Source: JAHEGP01 sp963792875
Lineage (GTDB): Bacteria; Pseudomonadota; Gammaproteobacteria; Pseudomonadales; JAHEGP01
NCBI GenBank assembly: GCA_963792875.1
Contig: CAWBXV010000010.1
Coordinates: 372,001-436,000, forward strand
Direction of reading: 5' to 3'
DNA: 64,000 nt
Shown: positions 18,783-27,538 of the stretch, one piece after another
Layout of the letters: each line of letters opens with the position of its first letter
Numbering within the stretch: the first letter of the stretch is position 1
Translations under genes and position numbers: made by a program
The notes under the pieces: model-generated
The model's input: the letters and a program-made list of their open reading frames with translations, nothing else
Told to the model about the DNA's origin: nothing
The model's database searches: none

Positions 18783-19859
18783 GTGAAGGATGCGGATCGG
18801 CCCGGCTGGCGCCTGCGGCGGCATCGACAGCGCCAGCACTCCAGTCCCGCGGCAGTGGCCCAGGCGCTCGCCGAGAGCGCCGACGAGCTCGCTGCCGCGG
18901 AGCGCGTTGCCGCCATTGCCAGCCGGCTCACGGCATCGAGCGATGCACCGCCCGGCGAGCGGGCGCGCATTGCCCGCCGGGCCTTTGACTACGTCACGCG
19001 GCACGGCCTCGAACCCGAGGAGGCCTGTCTGGTGTCTCTGGTCAAGTGGTGCGACGAGGCCCGCACCGCATCAGAGCAATCGATCGCCACCGAGGCGTTG
19101 CGGGCGTTTCTCTACGAGTATGGCAGCGCACTGCCGCTCGGCAGCCTGACGGTTGCCGCCGCGCGCAGCGCCGCGATCGAACTGGCGCAGGCCAGCTTGC
19201 CCGCAGCGGAGCACTTCCCGCGCCCCCCTGAGGCCGTCACCGCCAGCGGCCGCGGCGAGGTCAGCAGCGCGCAGCCAGGCGCACGCGAGGCACCCAGGCA
19301 AGGCAGACTGCCCGCTTTCGCGCGTGCACTGCTGACCCTGGTCGCGCTGTGCCTGATCGTCATCGCGCCGTTCCTGTTCAAATTCTATTTCGCCCCGCTG
19401 CAAGGCTACGAAGCCGCCGCCTTTCCCCGCAGCGCCTGGATCGTCAATCCGGCCAAGCCCCACGAAATCGCCGTGCGGGCGGCAGCGGCCGAAAACCTGG
19501 CGGCCGTCGGCTTCGACCCGGCCCAGGGCTGCTCGCCCTATCAGCTGTTCCTCTTCCAGCCCCAGACGCCGCCGGTTCTGGCCCGCATCATCGGCAGAGT
19601 CCAGGCGCCGGTGACCTATACCATCGATGGGGCGACGGGGAGGACTTTCGATGAATACCGGCTGCTGCGCGGCGCGGGCAACAGGGCCTTCATCATGGCG
19701 CTGATCGACGTGAAGGCTATCCGGCAGTACCAGCGGGGCAGCGGGTTATCGCTGTCGATCGGCGGCGAGGCGGACGCCGCCACTTTCACCCTGTCGGGCT
19801 TCTCCCGCGCGCTGCGCCAGGCGCAGGCGAACTGCACAAACACGCCGACGCTTCCATAG
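18783..19859 (+). CDS. unrecognised single-pass membrane protein
   Basis: A 358-residue protein of unknown family. Residues 1-145 are helical and Ala/Arg/Glu-rich and lack a signal peptide, so they are probably cytoplasmic. Residues 145-175 are a low-complexity linker. One transmembrane helix spans about 181-202 (LLTLVALCLIVIAPFLFKFY). Residues 205-358 would then be periplasmic and look folded, with several beta-like strands and two cysteines. The likely start is GTG at 18783, since no ATG is in frame nearby. It has no close partner genes. The organisation resembles that of envelope-sensor or scaffold proteins, but no function is proposed. Confidence 0.68.
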   Translation: MKDADRPGWRLRRHRQRQHSSPAAVAQALAESADELAAAERVAAIASRLTASSDAPPGERARIARRAFDYVTRHGLEPEEACLVSLVKWCDEARTASEQSIATEALRAFLYEYGSALPLGSLTVAAARSAAIELAQASLPAAEHFPRPPEAVTASGRGEVSSAQPGAREAPRQGRLPAFARALLTLVALCLIVIAPFLFKFYFAPLQGYEAAAFPRSAWIVNPAKPHEIAVRAAAAENLAAVGFDPAQGCSPYQLFLFQPQTPPVLARIIGRVQAPVTYTIDGATGRTFDEYRLLRGAGNRAFIMALIDVKAIRQYQRGSGLSLSIGGEADAATFTLSGFSRALRQAQANCTNTPTLP

Positions 19860-20000
19860 CGCTCAGCCGGCCACACACCAATTTCACCACGCCGCGATCA
19901 CGGGCACCGAAAGTGGCGCGGTATTGGCGCGGCCGATGCAACCGCAAAGTGCATCACGCCTGCCGCGGCCTGAAAAGGATGCTCGGCGGTGTGCGGTCGA

Positions 20001-20239
20001 TCACTTCGTGGCCGCGCCGACCAGGCACTCCCCCGGCACCTCGAAACCCGCTGTCGATTCGAACCTACGCATTGATGCCTCCAGCTCGCGCCACACGGAC
20101 TCGCGTTCCTGGGGGGCAGGTGAGCCATCATGGCATTGAACCCACCGAAGGCTTCGCTGGCGACCCGCACGTACTCGGCGGCACTGGCCGCGCTATGGGG
20201 CACCGGCACGGCACTGCAATGGTTGCTAATGACAACCAA
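20001..20239 (-). pseudogene. frameshifted remnant, C-terminus of a methyltransferase-like protein
   Basis: Read on the minus strand, the region encodes about 42 plausible residues (including EYVRVASEAFGGFNAMMAHL) up to a run of six C (G on the plus strand, 20111-20116). One extra base there would continue into ERESVWRELEASMRRFES and end at a stop 20001-20003 after VGAATK. The joined sequence looks like the C-terminal end of a class I SAM-dependent methyltransferase; that family assignment is from memory of the pattern and tentative. No ATG or methyltransferase core is found upstream, as the DUF2780 gene ends 14 bases away. It is either a decayed gene or contains a homopolymer sequencing error plus a lost 5' part. 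Confidence 0.5.
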
Positions 20240-20253
20240 CGGGCATCGCTGCG

Positions 20254-20802
20254 CTAGCTCACCAGGGCCGCGACGCCCTTGCTGAACAGGTCGACCGCGG
20301 TCTGGCCGCCGCTGGACTGGAGGAAGCCCTGCATCTTGGCGATGAACTGCGCGACCATGGCCGGGTCCATGCCCAGGGCCTCGAATTGAGCGGCCACGGT
20401 GCCGGCCATCTTGGCCGCTTCACTGTACTGCCCCGCCGTCTTCAGCAGACCGCCGAGGGCCGAATCGCTGCCGCCCAGCGCAGGCGCCGCCTTCAGCAGC
20501 GTATCCGCATCGGGAATGTAGCCGCCGAGCGCGGCAAACTCATCGCCGCTCAAACTGCCCTGCGCAGCCTGCAGCAGCGAGCCCACGCCACCGGCCGCCT
20601 GGGCCTCGGTCACGCCCAGGCCGCTGGTGAGCGTGGGCAGCAAGCCCAGCGCCGCCGCGGTGGAGGGCGCCGCGGTGGGGGCCGCCGGCGCGGCAACCTG
20701 CTGCGCCTCGTCGTCGTCCCCGCCGGTCAACCAGTCGAACCAGCCGGCCTGTACCTGAGTCGCCAGCAGCGCCATCGCGGCCGTCACAATCCATTTATTC
20801 AT
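20254..20802 (-). CDS. DUF2780 family exported protein
   Basis: A 182-residue protein with a signal peptide cut after VQAG, then an acidic patch, an Ala/Pro linker and a DUF2780 domain (about 60-180). That domain consists of amphipathic helices with repeated Leu/Ala/Gly patterns (for example LGGLLKTAGQYSEAAKMAG). The family is common in gammaproteobacteria (VcgC/VcgE-like) and has no established role. It is apparently monocistronic. Its stop codon lies 14 bases from the start of the frameshifted remnant, which is in the same orientation. Confidence 0.85.
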   Translation of the reverse strand: MNKWIVTAAMALLATQVQAGWFDWLTGGDDDEAQQVAAPAAPTAAPSTAAALGLLPTLTSGLGVTEAQAAGGVGSLLQAAQGSLSGDEFAALGGYIPDADTLLKAAPALGGSDSALGGLLKTAGQYSEAAKMAGTVAAQFEALGMDPAMVAQFIAKMQGFLQSSGGQTAVDLFSKGVAALVS

Positions 20803-21015
20803 ACATCACCCGTTGTTCGTGAATTGCTCAAAGGTTGCCAGGCAGCGACCGACAGCACGCGGCAGCCTGGACGATGCCCGCGGGCGCAAGCATAGTCCGG
20901 GGGTCAGCGCACCGCAACAGGGTTCGTTGGGGGGGCAGCCCGACCGCCGCCCACGCCGCCTCACGCCGCTGCGCAGCGGCACCGCGGGCGACGCCGGCCT
21001 CCCTGGCGTCGCCCG

Positions 21016-21053
21016 TCAAGGCTTCAAGGCTTCAAGGCTTCAAGGCTTCAAGG
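21016..21053. repeat. 8-bp tandem repeat (TCAAGGCT) overlapping a stop codon
   Basis: Four and three-quarter perfect copies of TCAAGGCT. The stop codon of the triple-CX9C gene (21032-21034) lies inside the array, and the last coding residues are encoded by the repeat. An 8-base unit changes frame with every copy gained or lost. Confidence 0.92.
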
Positions 21054-21418
21054 CATTGATTGAACTGCCTGCCGGCCGCCATGCAGATGCCGAACGCATA
21101 GTTCTCCGAACCCAGCGACCGGCTGCACTCGTTGACATCCCTGCCGGCCGCCATACAGATGCCGAAGCCCTGATTGCCGACGCCCAGCGCTTTGCTGCAG
21201 TCATTGAAATCTCTGCCGCCCGCCATACACACACTGAACGCAATATGCCTGGCTCTGCCAAGCAGCACCATCGCCGTGACATCCGGCATGGGGTATCGGG
21301 ACGGGGAGGCATCCTCCCCCGACGTGGCGTCGTCAGCATGCGCCGCCACCGGGTAACAGCAGAACCATGCGCATGCAGTGACGACCGATAGCGCGCGCAG
21401 ACGCCGTGGTGCGACCAT
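21032..21418 (-). CDS. secreted triple-CX9C repeat protein
   Basis: A 128-residue exported protein of no family I recognise. A signal peptide (1-28, ending VAAHA) is followed by an acidic spacer and three 24-residue repeats with consensus F-x-I-C-M-A-x-G-R-D-x-N-x-C-x-x-x-L. The six cysteines are at 64/74, 88/98 and 112/122, giving CX9C units separated by 13 residues. This spacing recalls eukaryotic twin-CX9C helical hairpins, but the flanking residues differ, so homology is not claimed. Export suggests disulfides or metal binding. GGAGGG lies 8 bases before the ATG at 21418, and longer frames upstream were rejected for this reason. The last codons lie in an 8-bp tandem repeat. Confidence 0.75.
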   Translation of the reverse strand: MVAPRRLRALSVVTACAWFCCYPVAAHADDATSGEDASPSRYPMPDVTAMVLLGRARHIAFSVCMAGGRDFNDCSKALGVGNQGFGICMAAGRDVNECSRSLGSENYAFGICMAAGRQFNQCLEALKP

Positions 21419-21849
21419 GGCAGAACCCTCCAGAGCTGGAAAACCGCGTGGCTGAATCCGCTCCCGCGCCGGGCCAGTGCGGCATCGGTGCGATCCAGAA
21501 TACCCCGGCTGTCGACGTGCGGTCACCTGCGTCCACGACAGCACTGCCGTCGCGGGTCCGCCACAGCGGACCGTGCGCGAACACCCATGGGCTCACTGTA
21601 CAAAGAAATCGGCGCCAACGCATCACGCCGGGATGCCCCGATGACCTGGCGTGACATTGCAGCGCCGTCGACGGCTGCAACCGGGCGACAGGGCGCTGCT
21701 GGACTCGCGGCGCCGCGCGCTCCCCCGCTGCACCCCATTGACAGGCCGTTTTCCGGTGACATGATGCTAGCTGCGGCCGCCTGCTGCGCCCGGGTGACGC
21801 CGACCACAGGCTGTCGCACCGCGACGCCCCCCTGCAACGGTACTACGCG
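21419..21849. other. divergent intergenic region
   Basis: About 430 bp between the triple-CX9C gene and ptsP. It presumably contains both promoters, yet no clear -35/-10 pair, operator or RNA gene can be picked out. Open frames here do not resemble proteins. Confidence 0.45.
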
Positions 21850-24099
21850 ATGCCCATGAACAACGCCATCCTGGAACTGACCAGTGTCATCCGCGACGTC
21901 GCGCTGGTGGAATCGCCGGCCGAGCAGGTCAGGCAGCTGGTCGATTCGGTCAGCCGGGCCATCGGCGTGGACGTCTGCAGCCTCTACCGCGAGGACGACA
22001 GCGGCACCATGGTGCTGCTGGCCAGCCATGGCCTGGTGGCGACCCAGCCGGTGGAGATACCGGCCGGCAAGGGGCTGGTGGGGCTGGTGGCGAGGAGCCG
22101 GCACGTCATCAACATCGAGGACGCACCGCGCCATCCCGACTACCTCTATCTGCCGCATACCCGCGAAGAGCGCTTCCGCAGCTTCTGCGGCGCGCCCCTG
22201 GTCAGATTCGGCCGCGTCGTGGGCGTGCTGGTGGTGCAGCGCGCCGAGCCCTGCAGGCTCAGCGACGAGCACGAGGCCTTTCTCACCACCCTGGCGGCCC
22301 ACCTCGCCCTGCTGGTCGACGGCATGATTCCGCCGGCGCGGCCCGCGTCACTGATCAACGTGCGCGTCGAGGGCGTCACCGGGGCGCCCGGCATCGGCAT
22401 CGGCACGGCCAAGCTGTGCAACAGCGGCACGCTCGACGATGTCGGCGACAGCCCCTGCGAGGACGCCGACGAGGAGATCGCGCAGTGGCGCCAGCTGGTC
22501 GACGACACCCGCCGGACCATCCGCGCCGAGCAGGCCAGCCTGGGCTCCCGCCTGGCGCAGAGCGTGGCGGGCATCTTCGACGCCCATCACATGCTGCTCT
22601 CGGACCCGGCGCTGTCAGAGCGGGTCGAGGCCGAGATCCGCGCCGGGCACGCCCTGCCGAGCGCGGTGAAGACCAGCATCCGCCATTTTGCCGATGTCTT
22701 CCTCGAGCTGGACGACCCCTACCTGAAAGCCCGCCACGAGGACATCCGCCACCTCGGCGACAAGCTGTACCAGGTCTGGCGCGGCGGCCATACGCTGGAG
22801 GGAGCCATGGACGCGCTGGCGGGCCCGGTGGTGCTGGCAGGCCCGCAGATCAGCGCCTCGGATATCGCCGCGGTGCCGCCCGGAAGCCTGGCCGGGATCG
22901 TCTGCTTCGAAGGCTCGGCGCTCTCCCACACCGCCGTGCTCGCCAACGCGCTGGGCATCCCGGCAGTGATGGGCGCCGGCGAGTTCAGGGGCCTGAGCCC
23001 CGGTGAGCGCATGGTCGTCGACGGCAACGTCGGCCAGATCATCCGCAACCCCAGCGATGCGGTGGTGCGCGAGTTTCAGCAGCTCATGCGCAGAGCGCAG
23101 TCCTTCGTCGCGCAGCTCGAGGAACTGCGCGACCTGCCCGCCACCACGCGCGACGGCGTGCGCATCCACCTGCTGACCAACACCGGCCTGCTGGCCGACA
23201 TCATGCCCGGCATCCGCAACGGCGCCGAGGGCGTGGGGCTGTACCGCACGGAGATCCCCTTCATGGTGCGGCAGAGCTTTCCCACCGAGGACGAGCAGGT
23301 GGCGGTGTATCGCAAGGTGTTTGAGGCCTACCGCGGCAAGCCGGTGTACGTGCGCACGCTGGACATCGGCGCCGACAAGCAGCTGCCGTATTTTCCGCTG
23401 GGCCACGAGGACAACCCGGCGCTGGGCTGGCGCGGCATCCGCTTCACCCTGGACAACATCCAGCTGCTGATGACGCAGGTGCGCGCCATCATCCGCGCGG
23501 CGCAGGGGGACGAGCAGGTGCGCATCCTGCTGCCGATGATCAGCTCCACCAGTGAGCTGATCGCGTTCCGGCAGCTGCTGGACGACGCCTGCCAGCAGCT
23601 GCGCGAGGAGGGCTGCGCCCTGTGCCGCCCCAGGGTCGGCGCCATGCTCGAAGTCCCCGCGGCGATCTCGCAGCTGTGGCTGTGGCGGGACCGCATCGAT
23701 TTCATCTCGATCGGCTCCAACGACCTCAGCCAGTACCTGCTGGCGCTGGACCGCAACAACGCGCGCGTCGCCAAGCGCTACGATCACGTGCACCCCGGCG
23801 TGCTCAACGAGATCCAGCGCATCGTCGGCATCGCCGGGCAGTGCCGGCTGCCGCTCAGCCTGTGCGGGGAGATGGCGTCCGACCCGGTCGCCGTGCTGCT
23901 GCTGATCGGCATGGGCATCCGCACGCTGAGCACCAGCTCGGCGCAGCTGCCGCGCATGAAATGGCTGATCCGCTCGGTGTCGCTGGCGCAGGCCGAAGCG
24001 CTGCTGGAGCGCGCCCTGCAGCAGGACAGCGTCGAGGCCATCCGGCGCCTGGGGCGCGAGGCATTGGAGGCCGCGGGACTGCACGAGCTGCTCGGCTGA
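21850..24099 (+). CDS. ptsP: phosphoenolpyruvate-protein phosphotransferase PtsP (EI-Ntr)
   Basis: A 749-residue enzyme I of the nitrogen-type PTS. An N-terminal GAF domain (about 5-160, VDVCSLYREDDSGTMVLLAS) is followed by the PEP-utilising N-domain, the phosphohistidine domain with GSALSHTAV (His360) and the C-terminal TIM barrel with IGSNDLSQYLLALDRNN and LCGEMASDP. It moves phosphate from PEP to NPr and then to PtsN, linking nitrogen and potassium status to regulation; the GAF domain senses glutamine or other ligands in relatives. ptsO and ptsN are not nearby. The second ATG, at 21856, is an alternative start. In E. coli ptsP follows nudH; that context is absent here. Confidence 0.95.
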   Translation: MPMNNAILELTSVIRDVALVESPAEQVRQLVDSVSRAIGVDVCSLYREDDSGTMVLLASHGLVATQPVEIPAGKGLVGLVARSRHVINIEDAPRHPDYLYLPHTREERFRSFCGAPLVRFGRVVGVLVVQRAEPCRLSDEHEAFLTTLAAHLALLVDGMIPPARPASLINVRVEGVTGAPGIGIGTAKLCNSGTLDDVGDSPCEDADEEIAQWRQLVDDTRRTIRAEQASLGSRLAQSVAGIFDAHHMLLSDPALSERVEAEIRAGHALPSAVKTSIRHFADVFLELDDPYLKARHEDIRHLGDKLYQVWRGGHTLEGAMDALAGPVVLAGPQISASDIAAVPPGSLAGIVCFEGSALSHTAVLANALGIPAVMGAGEFRGLSPGERMVVDGNVGQIIRNPSDAVVREFQQLMRRAQSFVAQLEELRDLPATTRDGVRIHLLTNTGLLADIMPGIRNGAEGVGLYRTEIPFMVRQSFPTEDEQVAVYRKVFEAYRGKPVYVRTLDIGADKQLPYFPLGHEDNPALGWRGIRFTLDNIQLLMTQVRAIIRAAQGDEQVRILLPMISSTSELIAFRQLLDDACQQLREEGCALCRPRVGAMLEVPAAISQLWLWRDRIDFISIGSNDLSQYLLALDRNNARVAKRYDHVHPGVLNEIQRIVGIAGQCRLPLSLCGEMASDPVAVLLLIGMGIRTLSTSSAQLPRMKWLIRSVSLAQAEALLERALQQDSVEAIRRLGREALEAAGLHELLG

Positions 24100-24114
24100 G
24101 GGCCGGCCCCTCAG
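24096..24114 (+). terminator. hairpin at the end of ptsP
   Basis: A 7-bp perfect stem (CTGAGGG / CCCTCAG) with a 5-base loop includes the ptsP stop codon. No T run follows, so its role in termination is uncertain. Confidence 0.4.
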
Positions 24115-24329
24115 GCGCGCCCGGCCACGGCCACCGGGACGGCAGACCGGCGGCGTAGCGACGCCCGTGAGTGCGCAGCGATGGCCGGGCGACTGGTATT
24201 TCCGGGGTCAGGCATTATACTGCGTGGCTCCGTCGCCCCGCTGCTTGGGTGCCCGCAACCAGCCCGAGACAAACCCCGCAACAGCACCGCGGAGCCAGCC
24301 CGCCGACGCGGCGCCGATAGAGGAATTCC

Positions 24330-25904
24330 ATGATAAAGACAAGCCCGCGAGGGAGGCGCTGCAACGGCGCCGGCGCCCGCATCGTGCTGCTGTTGGCCCT
24401 GGTCATCACCGGCGGCTGCGCCAGCGTGGATTTTGACTACCCCAAGACCGATACGCGCGCCCTGACCGACACCGCGGGCACCGCCTGGGGCAGCAACGTC
24501 GCGCCCCTGGTCACCGCGCACCCCGATCTGTCCGGCTTTCATCTGCTGACCGACGGCATCGATGCCCTGGCCGCCCGGCTGCTGCTCGCCAAGGGGGCGG
24601 AGCGCAGCCTCGACGCCCAGTACTACCTCATCACCAACGACGACATCGGCCTGCTCTTTATCGGTGCGCTGCTGCAGGCCGCCGATCGCGGGGTGCGGGT
24701 CAGGCTGCTGCTCGATGACATCCAGACCAAGGGCTACGATGCCGGCATGGCCGCGCTCGACTCTCTCCCCAACTTCGAAGTGCGGATATTCAACCCCTTT
24801 GCCGGCCGCTCCAGCCGGATCGGCGACAGCCTTGGCGACTTCAGCCGCATCAATCGCCGCATGCACAACAAGTCCTTCACGGTCGACAACCAGATCACCA
24901 TCATCGGCGGCCGCAATATCGCCGACGAATATTTCGCGGCGCGGGAGGATGTCAACTTCGGCGATGTCGACGTGCTGGGGATCGGGCCGGTGGTCAACGA
25001 TGTTTCCGCGATGTTCGATACCTACTGGAACGACGTCGCCGCCGTGCCGGTACCGGCCTTCGCCAGGATGCCCGACGATCCCGCGGCGGCGCTGCTGCGG
25101 CTGCGGGCGAGGATCGATGAGGTGCGCACGCGCCTGGCCGACTCGGTCTATGCCGAGTCCCTGCGCGCGGACGTCAGCCGCTACCTGGACAGCGACGGCA
25201 GCATGTTCACCTGGGCGCCCTATATTCTGGCCTACGACGCCCCGGACAAGGCGCGCAAGCGGAACGGGGAACAGCCCGCCCGCTCGATCGTCGCGACCCT
25301 GGCCGAAGCGGTCGAGCGCGCCGAGCGGGAGCTGCTCGTGGTATCGCCCTACTTCGTGCCCCGCGAGAGCGGCCTGACATTTTTCAGGCAGTTGCGTGAG
25401 CGGGGCGTCAAGGTTAGCATCATCACCAACTCCCTGGCGGCCACCAACCACTCGATCGTGCACTCGGGTTATGCACCCTCGCGCAAGTCGCTGCTGGAGA
25501 TGGGCGTCAGGATCTTCGAGATGAAATACAACGTCCCGCCGGCGGGCGTCGAGCGGGGCGGCAAGGGCGCGCCGCTGGCCACGCTGCACACCAAGGCCTT
25601 TTTGGTCGACCGCGAGGAGCTGTTCATCGGCTCCTTCAACTGGGACCCGCGCTCGGTCAACATCAACACCGAGCTGGGCGTCATCATCCAGTCCGCGCAG
25701 CTGGGCGCGTCGGTCGGGACCCTGGTCGACGAACACCTCAATGAACGCGCCTACGAGGTGGTGCTCAATGACCGCGGCAAGCTGCGCTGGATCGACCGCG
25801 GCGGTCCCTGCCCGGTGATTGTCGACAAGGAGCCGGGCGCCGGATTCTGGCGCCGGTTCAATGCCCAGGCCATGCGCATCCTGCCGATTCGGGGGCAGCT
25901 GTAA
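24330..25904 (+). CDS. phospholipase D-family lipoprotein
   Basis: A 524-residue PLD-superfamily protein with both HKD motifs. The first is MHNKSFTVDNQ followed by IIGGRN, and the second is LHTKAFLVDREELFIGSFN. The N-terminus is a lipoprotein-type signal ending in VITGGC (Cys30). The family (ClsC/YmdC-like and related lipoproteins) includes cardiolipin synthases and phospholipases; which reaction applies cannot be decided. The lipid anchor places it in the envelope. AGAGGAA lies just before the ATG. It appears monocistronic, with 230 bp upstream and 143 bp downstream. Confidence 0.88.
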   Translation: MIKTSPRGRRCNGAGARIVLLLALVITGGCASVDFDYPKTDTRALTDTAGTAWGSNVAPLVTAHPDLSGFHLLTDGIDALAARLLLAKGAERSLDAQYYLITNDDIGLLFIGALLQAADRGVRVRLLLDDIQTKGYDAGMAALDSLPNFEVRIFNPFAGRSSRIGDSLGDFSRINRRMHNKSFTVDNQITIIGGRNIADEYFAAREDVNFGDVDVLGIGPVVNDVSAMFDTYWNDVAAVPVPAFARMPDDPAAALLRLRARIDEVRTRLADSVYAESLRADVSRYLDSDGSMFTWAPYILAYDAPDKARKRNGEQPARSIVATLAEAVERAERELLVVSPYFVPRESGLTFFRQLRERGVKVSIITNSLAATNHSIVHSGYAPSRKSLLEMGVRIFEMKYNVPPAGVERGGKGAPLATLHTKAFLVDREELFIGSFNWDPRSVNINTELGVIIQSAQLGASVGTLVDEHLNERAYEVVLNDRGKLRWIDRGGPCPVIVDKEPGAGFWRRFNAQAMRILPIRGQL

Positions 25905-26047
25905 GCCCGGCGCCGGCCACCCCCCGAGCGCGCCGCCGGACCGACCGCCTGCCGCGGACGCCCGCCGCCGGGCGTGGTCACAATACCGACATCTGCCGAC
26001 CCTATAGTCACCCCCCGTTCACAGGGGCCACCCAGAGAAGGAATAGC

Positions 26048-26398
26048 ATGCCTGCTGATAGAATAGTGCGTCTCCGGTATTTGCAGCGGCAGCCCGCCCG
26101 CCCCGTGCTGGGGCCCCGCGCGCACTCACAGCGGTTCGTCCGCCGGCTCGCCGCGATCTACGCCTGCGTGCTCGACCCGCGGCGCCGGGTGATGCAATTG
26201 CTGCGGGACTTCGACAGCGAATTCGATACCGCCTTTTTCAAAGACAAGTCCTACGCCGACGTCCGATACCGCGAGCGCCACCTCGACGAGCAATTGCTGC
26301 AGTGGAACATTCCCGGCAGCGTCATCAACGATATCTGCCGCTACTGCCAGGATCGCTACTGGCAGTGGGACGACGCATGCCAACAGCAGGCCGCCTGA
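26048..26398 (+). CDS. small hypothetical protein
   Basis: A 116-residue protein with no recognised domain. The N-terminal 35 residues are very basic, and the rest is rich in aromatic residues, Asp and Arg, with two cysteines in ICRYCQDRYW. There is no signal peptide or membrane segment. AAGGAA lies 6 bases before the ATG, and a GC-rich hairpin follows the stop, so it is probably a real single-gene unit. The CxxC-like pair (ICRYC) could bind metal, but no partner residues are obvious. Confidence 0.6.
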   Translation: MPADRIVRLRYLQRQPARPVLGPRAHSQRFVRRLAAIYACVLDPRRRVMQLLRDFDSEFDTAFFKDKSYADVRYRERHLDEQLLQWNIPGSVINDICRYCQDRYWQWDDACQQQAA

Positions 26399-26400
26399 AC

Positions 26401-26442
26401 GGCGGGAGGCCCTCCCGCCCCGCACCCCGGCGCCGCGTTTTT
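26401..26442 (+). terminator. hairpin followed by T run
   Basis: GGCGGGAGG at 26401-26409 pairs with its complement at 26411-26419 (a 7-bp stem with a realistic loop). A second short palindrome, CGGCGCCG, directly precedes five T residues at 26438-26442. It lies just after the stop of the small hypothetical gene and is a plausible terminator. Confidence 0.5.
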
Positions 26443-26462
26443 ATCATTCGGACACAGCAGCC

Positions 26463-27449
26463 ATGAGCACACTACCCCAGTACGGCAAGCGGCTTCACCC
26501 CAGCGCAACCATGCGGGCCGTCGTCATCGACCGCTACGGCCCACCGGATGAGCTGCGCCCCACGTCGGTCCCGCAACCCGTCCCCGGACGCGGTCAGGTA
26601 CTGGTGCGGGTCCGCTTTATCGGCGTCAACCCCAAGGACCTGATGATCCGCAAGGGCAACTTCAAGGCGCTGACGGGCCGGCGCTTCCCGCTCATCGTCG
26701 GCCACGACATCGCCGGCGAGGTACTGGAGGCGGCGCCCGGCGCCGACCTGGCGCCCGGCGAGCGGGTCTTCGGCATGATCAACGACCTGGCCGGCCGCGC
26801 CTACGCCGAGTACGCGGCGGTCGATGCCGGGCAGCTCGCGCGGGCGCCCGCCAGCATCGATCTGCGCACCGCGGCCGCCGTGCCCCTGGCCGCCCAGACG
26901 GCGCTGCAGGCGCTGCGCGACGTGGCGGCTGTGGCGCCGGGACAGGCGGTGCTGATCAACGGCGCGTCCGGGGGCGTCGGGCTGTTTGCGGTGCAGATCG
27001 CCCGCCTCCTGGGCGCGGAGGTGACCGCCGTCTGCAGCCATCGCAACGTCGACCTGGTCAGGGAGGTCGGCGCCCATCACGTCATCGACTACGGCCAGAC
27101 CGAACTGCTCCAGCTCGACGCCCGCTTCGATACGTTTTTTGACGTGTTCGGCAACTACCGTTTCGATCGGGTCAGGCACCTGCTGACGCGGCGCGGCACC
27201 TACGTGCAGACCATCCCCAGCGCACGGATCGCGAAGGACAGCGTGCGCACCCTGGGCCGCCGGCAGCGCGCGCGGCTGGTGGTGGTGCGGTCGCGGCGGG
27301 CCCAGCTGGACTGGCTGCGGCAGCACATCGACGGCGGCCGGCTGCGCGTGGTGATCGATCGCAGCTACCCGCTCGACGAGGCCGCCGAGGCGCACCGCTA
27401 CCTGGCCACCAAGCGCGCCAGGGGCAAGGTGGTGCTGGCGGTGGACTGA
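26463..27449 (+). CDS. NAD(P)-dependent zinc-free alcohol dehydrogenase / quinone oxidoreductase-like (MDR)
   Basis: A 328-residue medium-chain dehydrogenase/reductase. The GroES-like N-domain contains RFIGVNPKDLMIRKGNFK and PLIVGHDIAGEV. The nucleotide-binding domain contains VLINGASGGVGLFAVQIARL with the Rossmann glycine motif. The cysteine ligands of the structural zinc lobe are missing, which fits the QOR/zeta-crystallin branch. It likely reduces a quinone or enone using NADPH, but the substrate is unknown. It stands alone between a small hypothetical gene and the SH3 gene, with no clear operon. Confidence 0.88.
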   Translation: MSTLPQYGKRLHPSATMRAVVIDRYGPPDELRPTSVPQPVPGRGQVLVRVRFIGVNPKDLMIRKGNFKALTGRRFPLIVGHDIAGEVLEAAPGADLAPGERVFGMINDLAGRAYAEYAAVDAGQLARAPASIDLRTAAAVPLAAQTALQALRDVAAVAPGQAVLINGASGGVGLFAVQIARLLGAEVTAVCSHRNVDLVREVGAHHVIDYGQTELLQLDARFDTFFDVFGNYRFDRVRHLLTRRGTYVQTIPSARIAKDSVRTLGRRQRARLVVVRSRRAQLDWLRQHIDGGRLRVVIDRSYPLDEAAEAHRYLATKRARGKVVLAVD

Positions 27450-27538
27450 CCGGGCCGCGCACCGCGGACGGGCAGCGGCTGGCGCCGGGCCGCGGCAGTT
27501 GGGTACACTGGAGACCCACAACTGCCCACGCGGCCACG

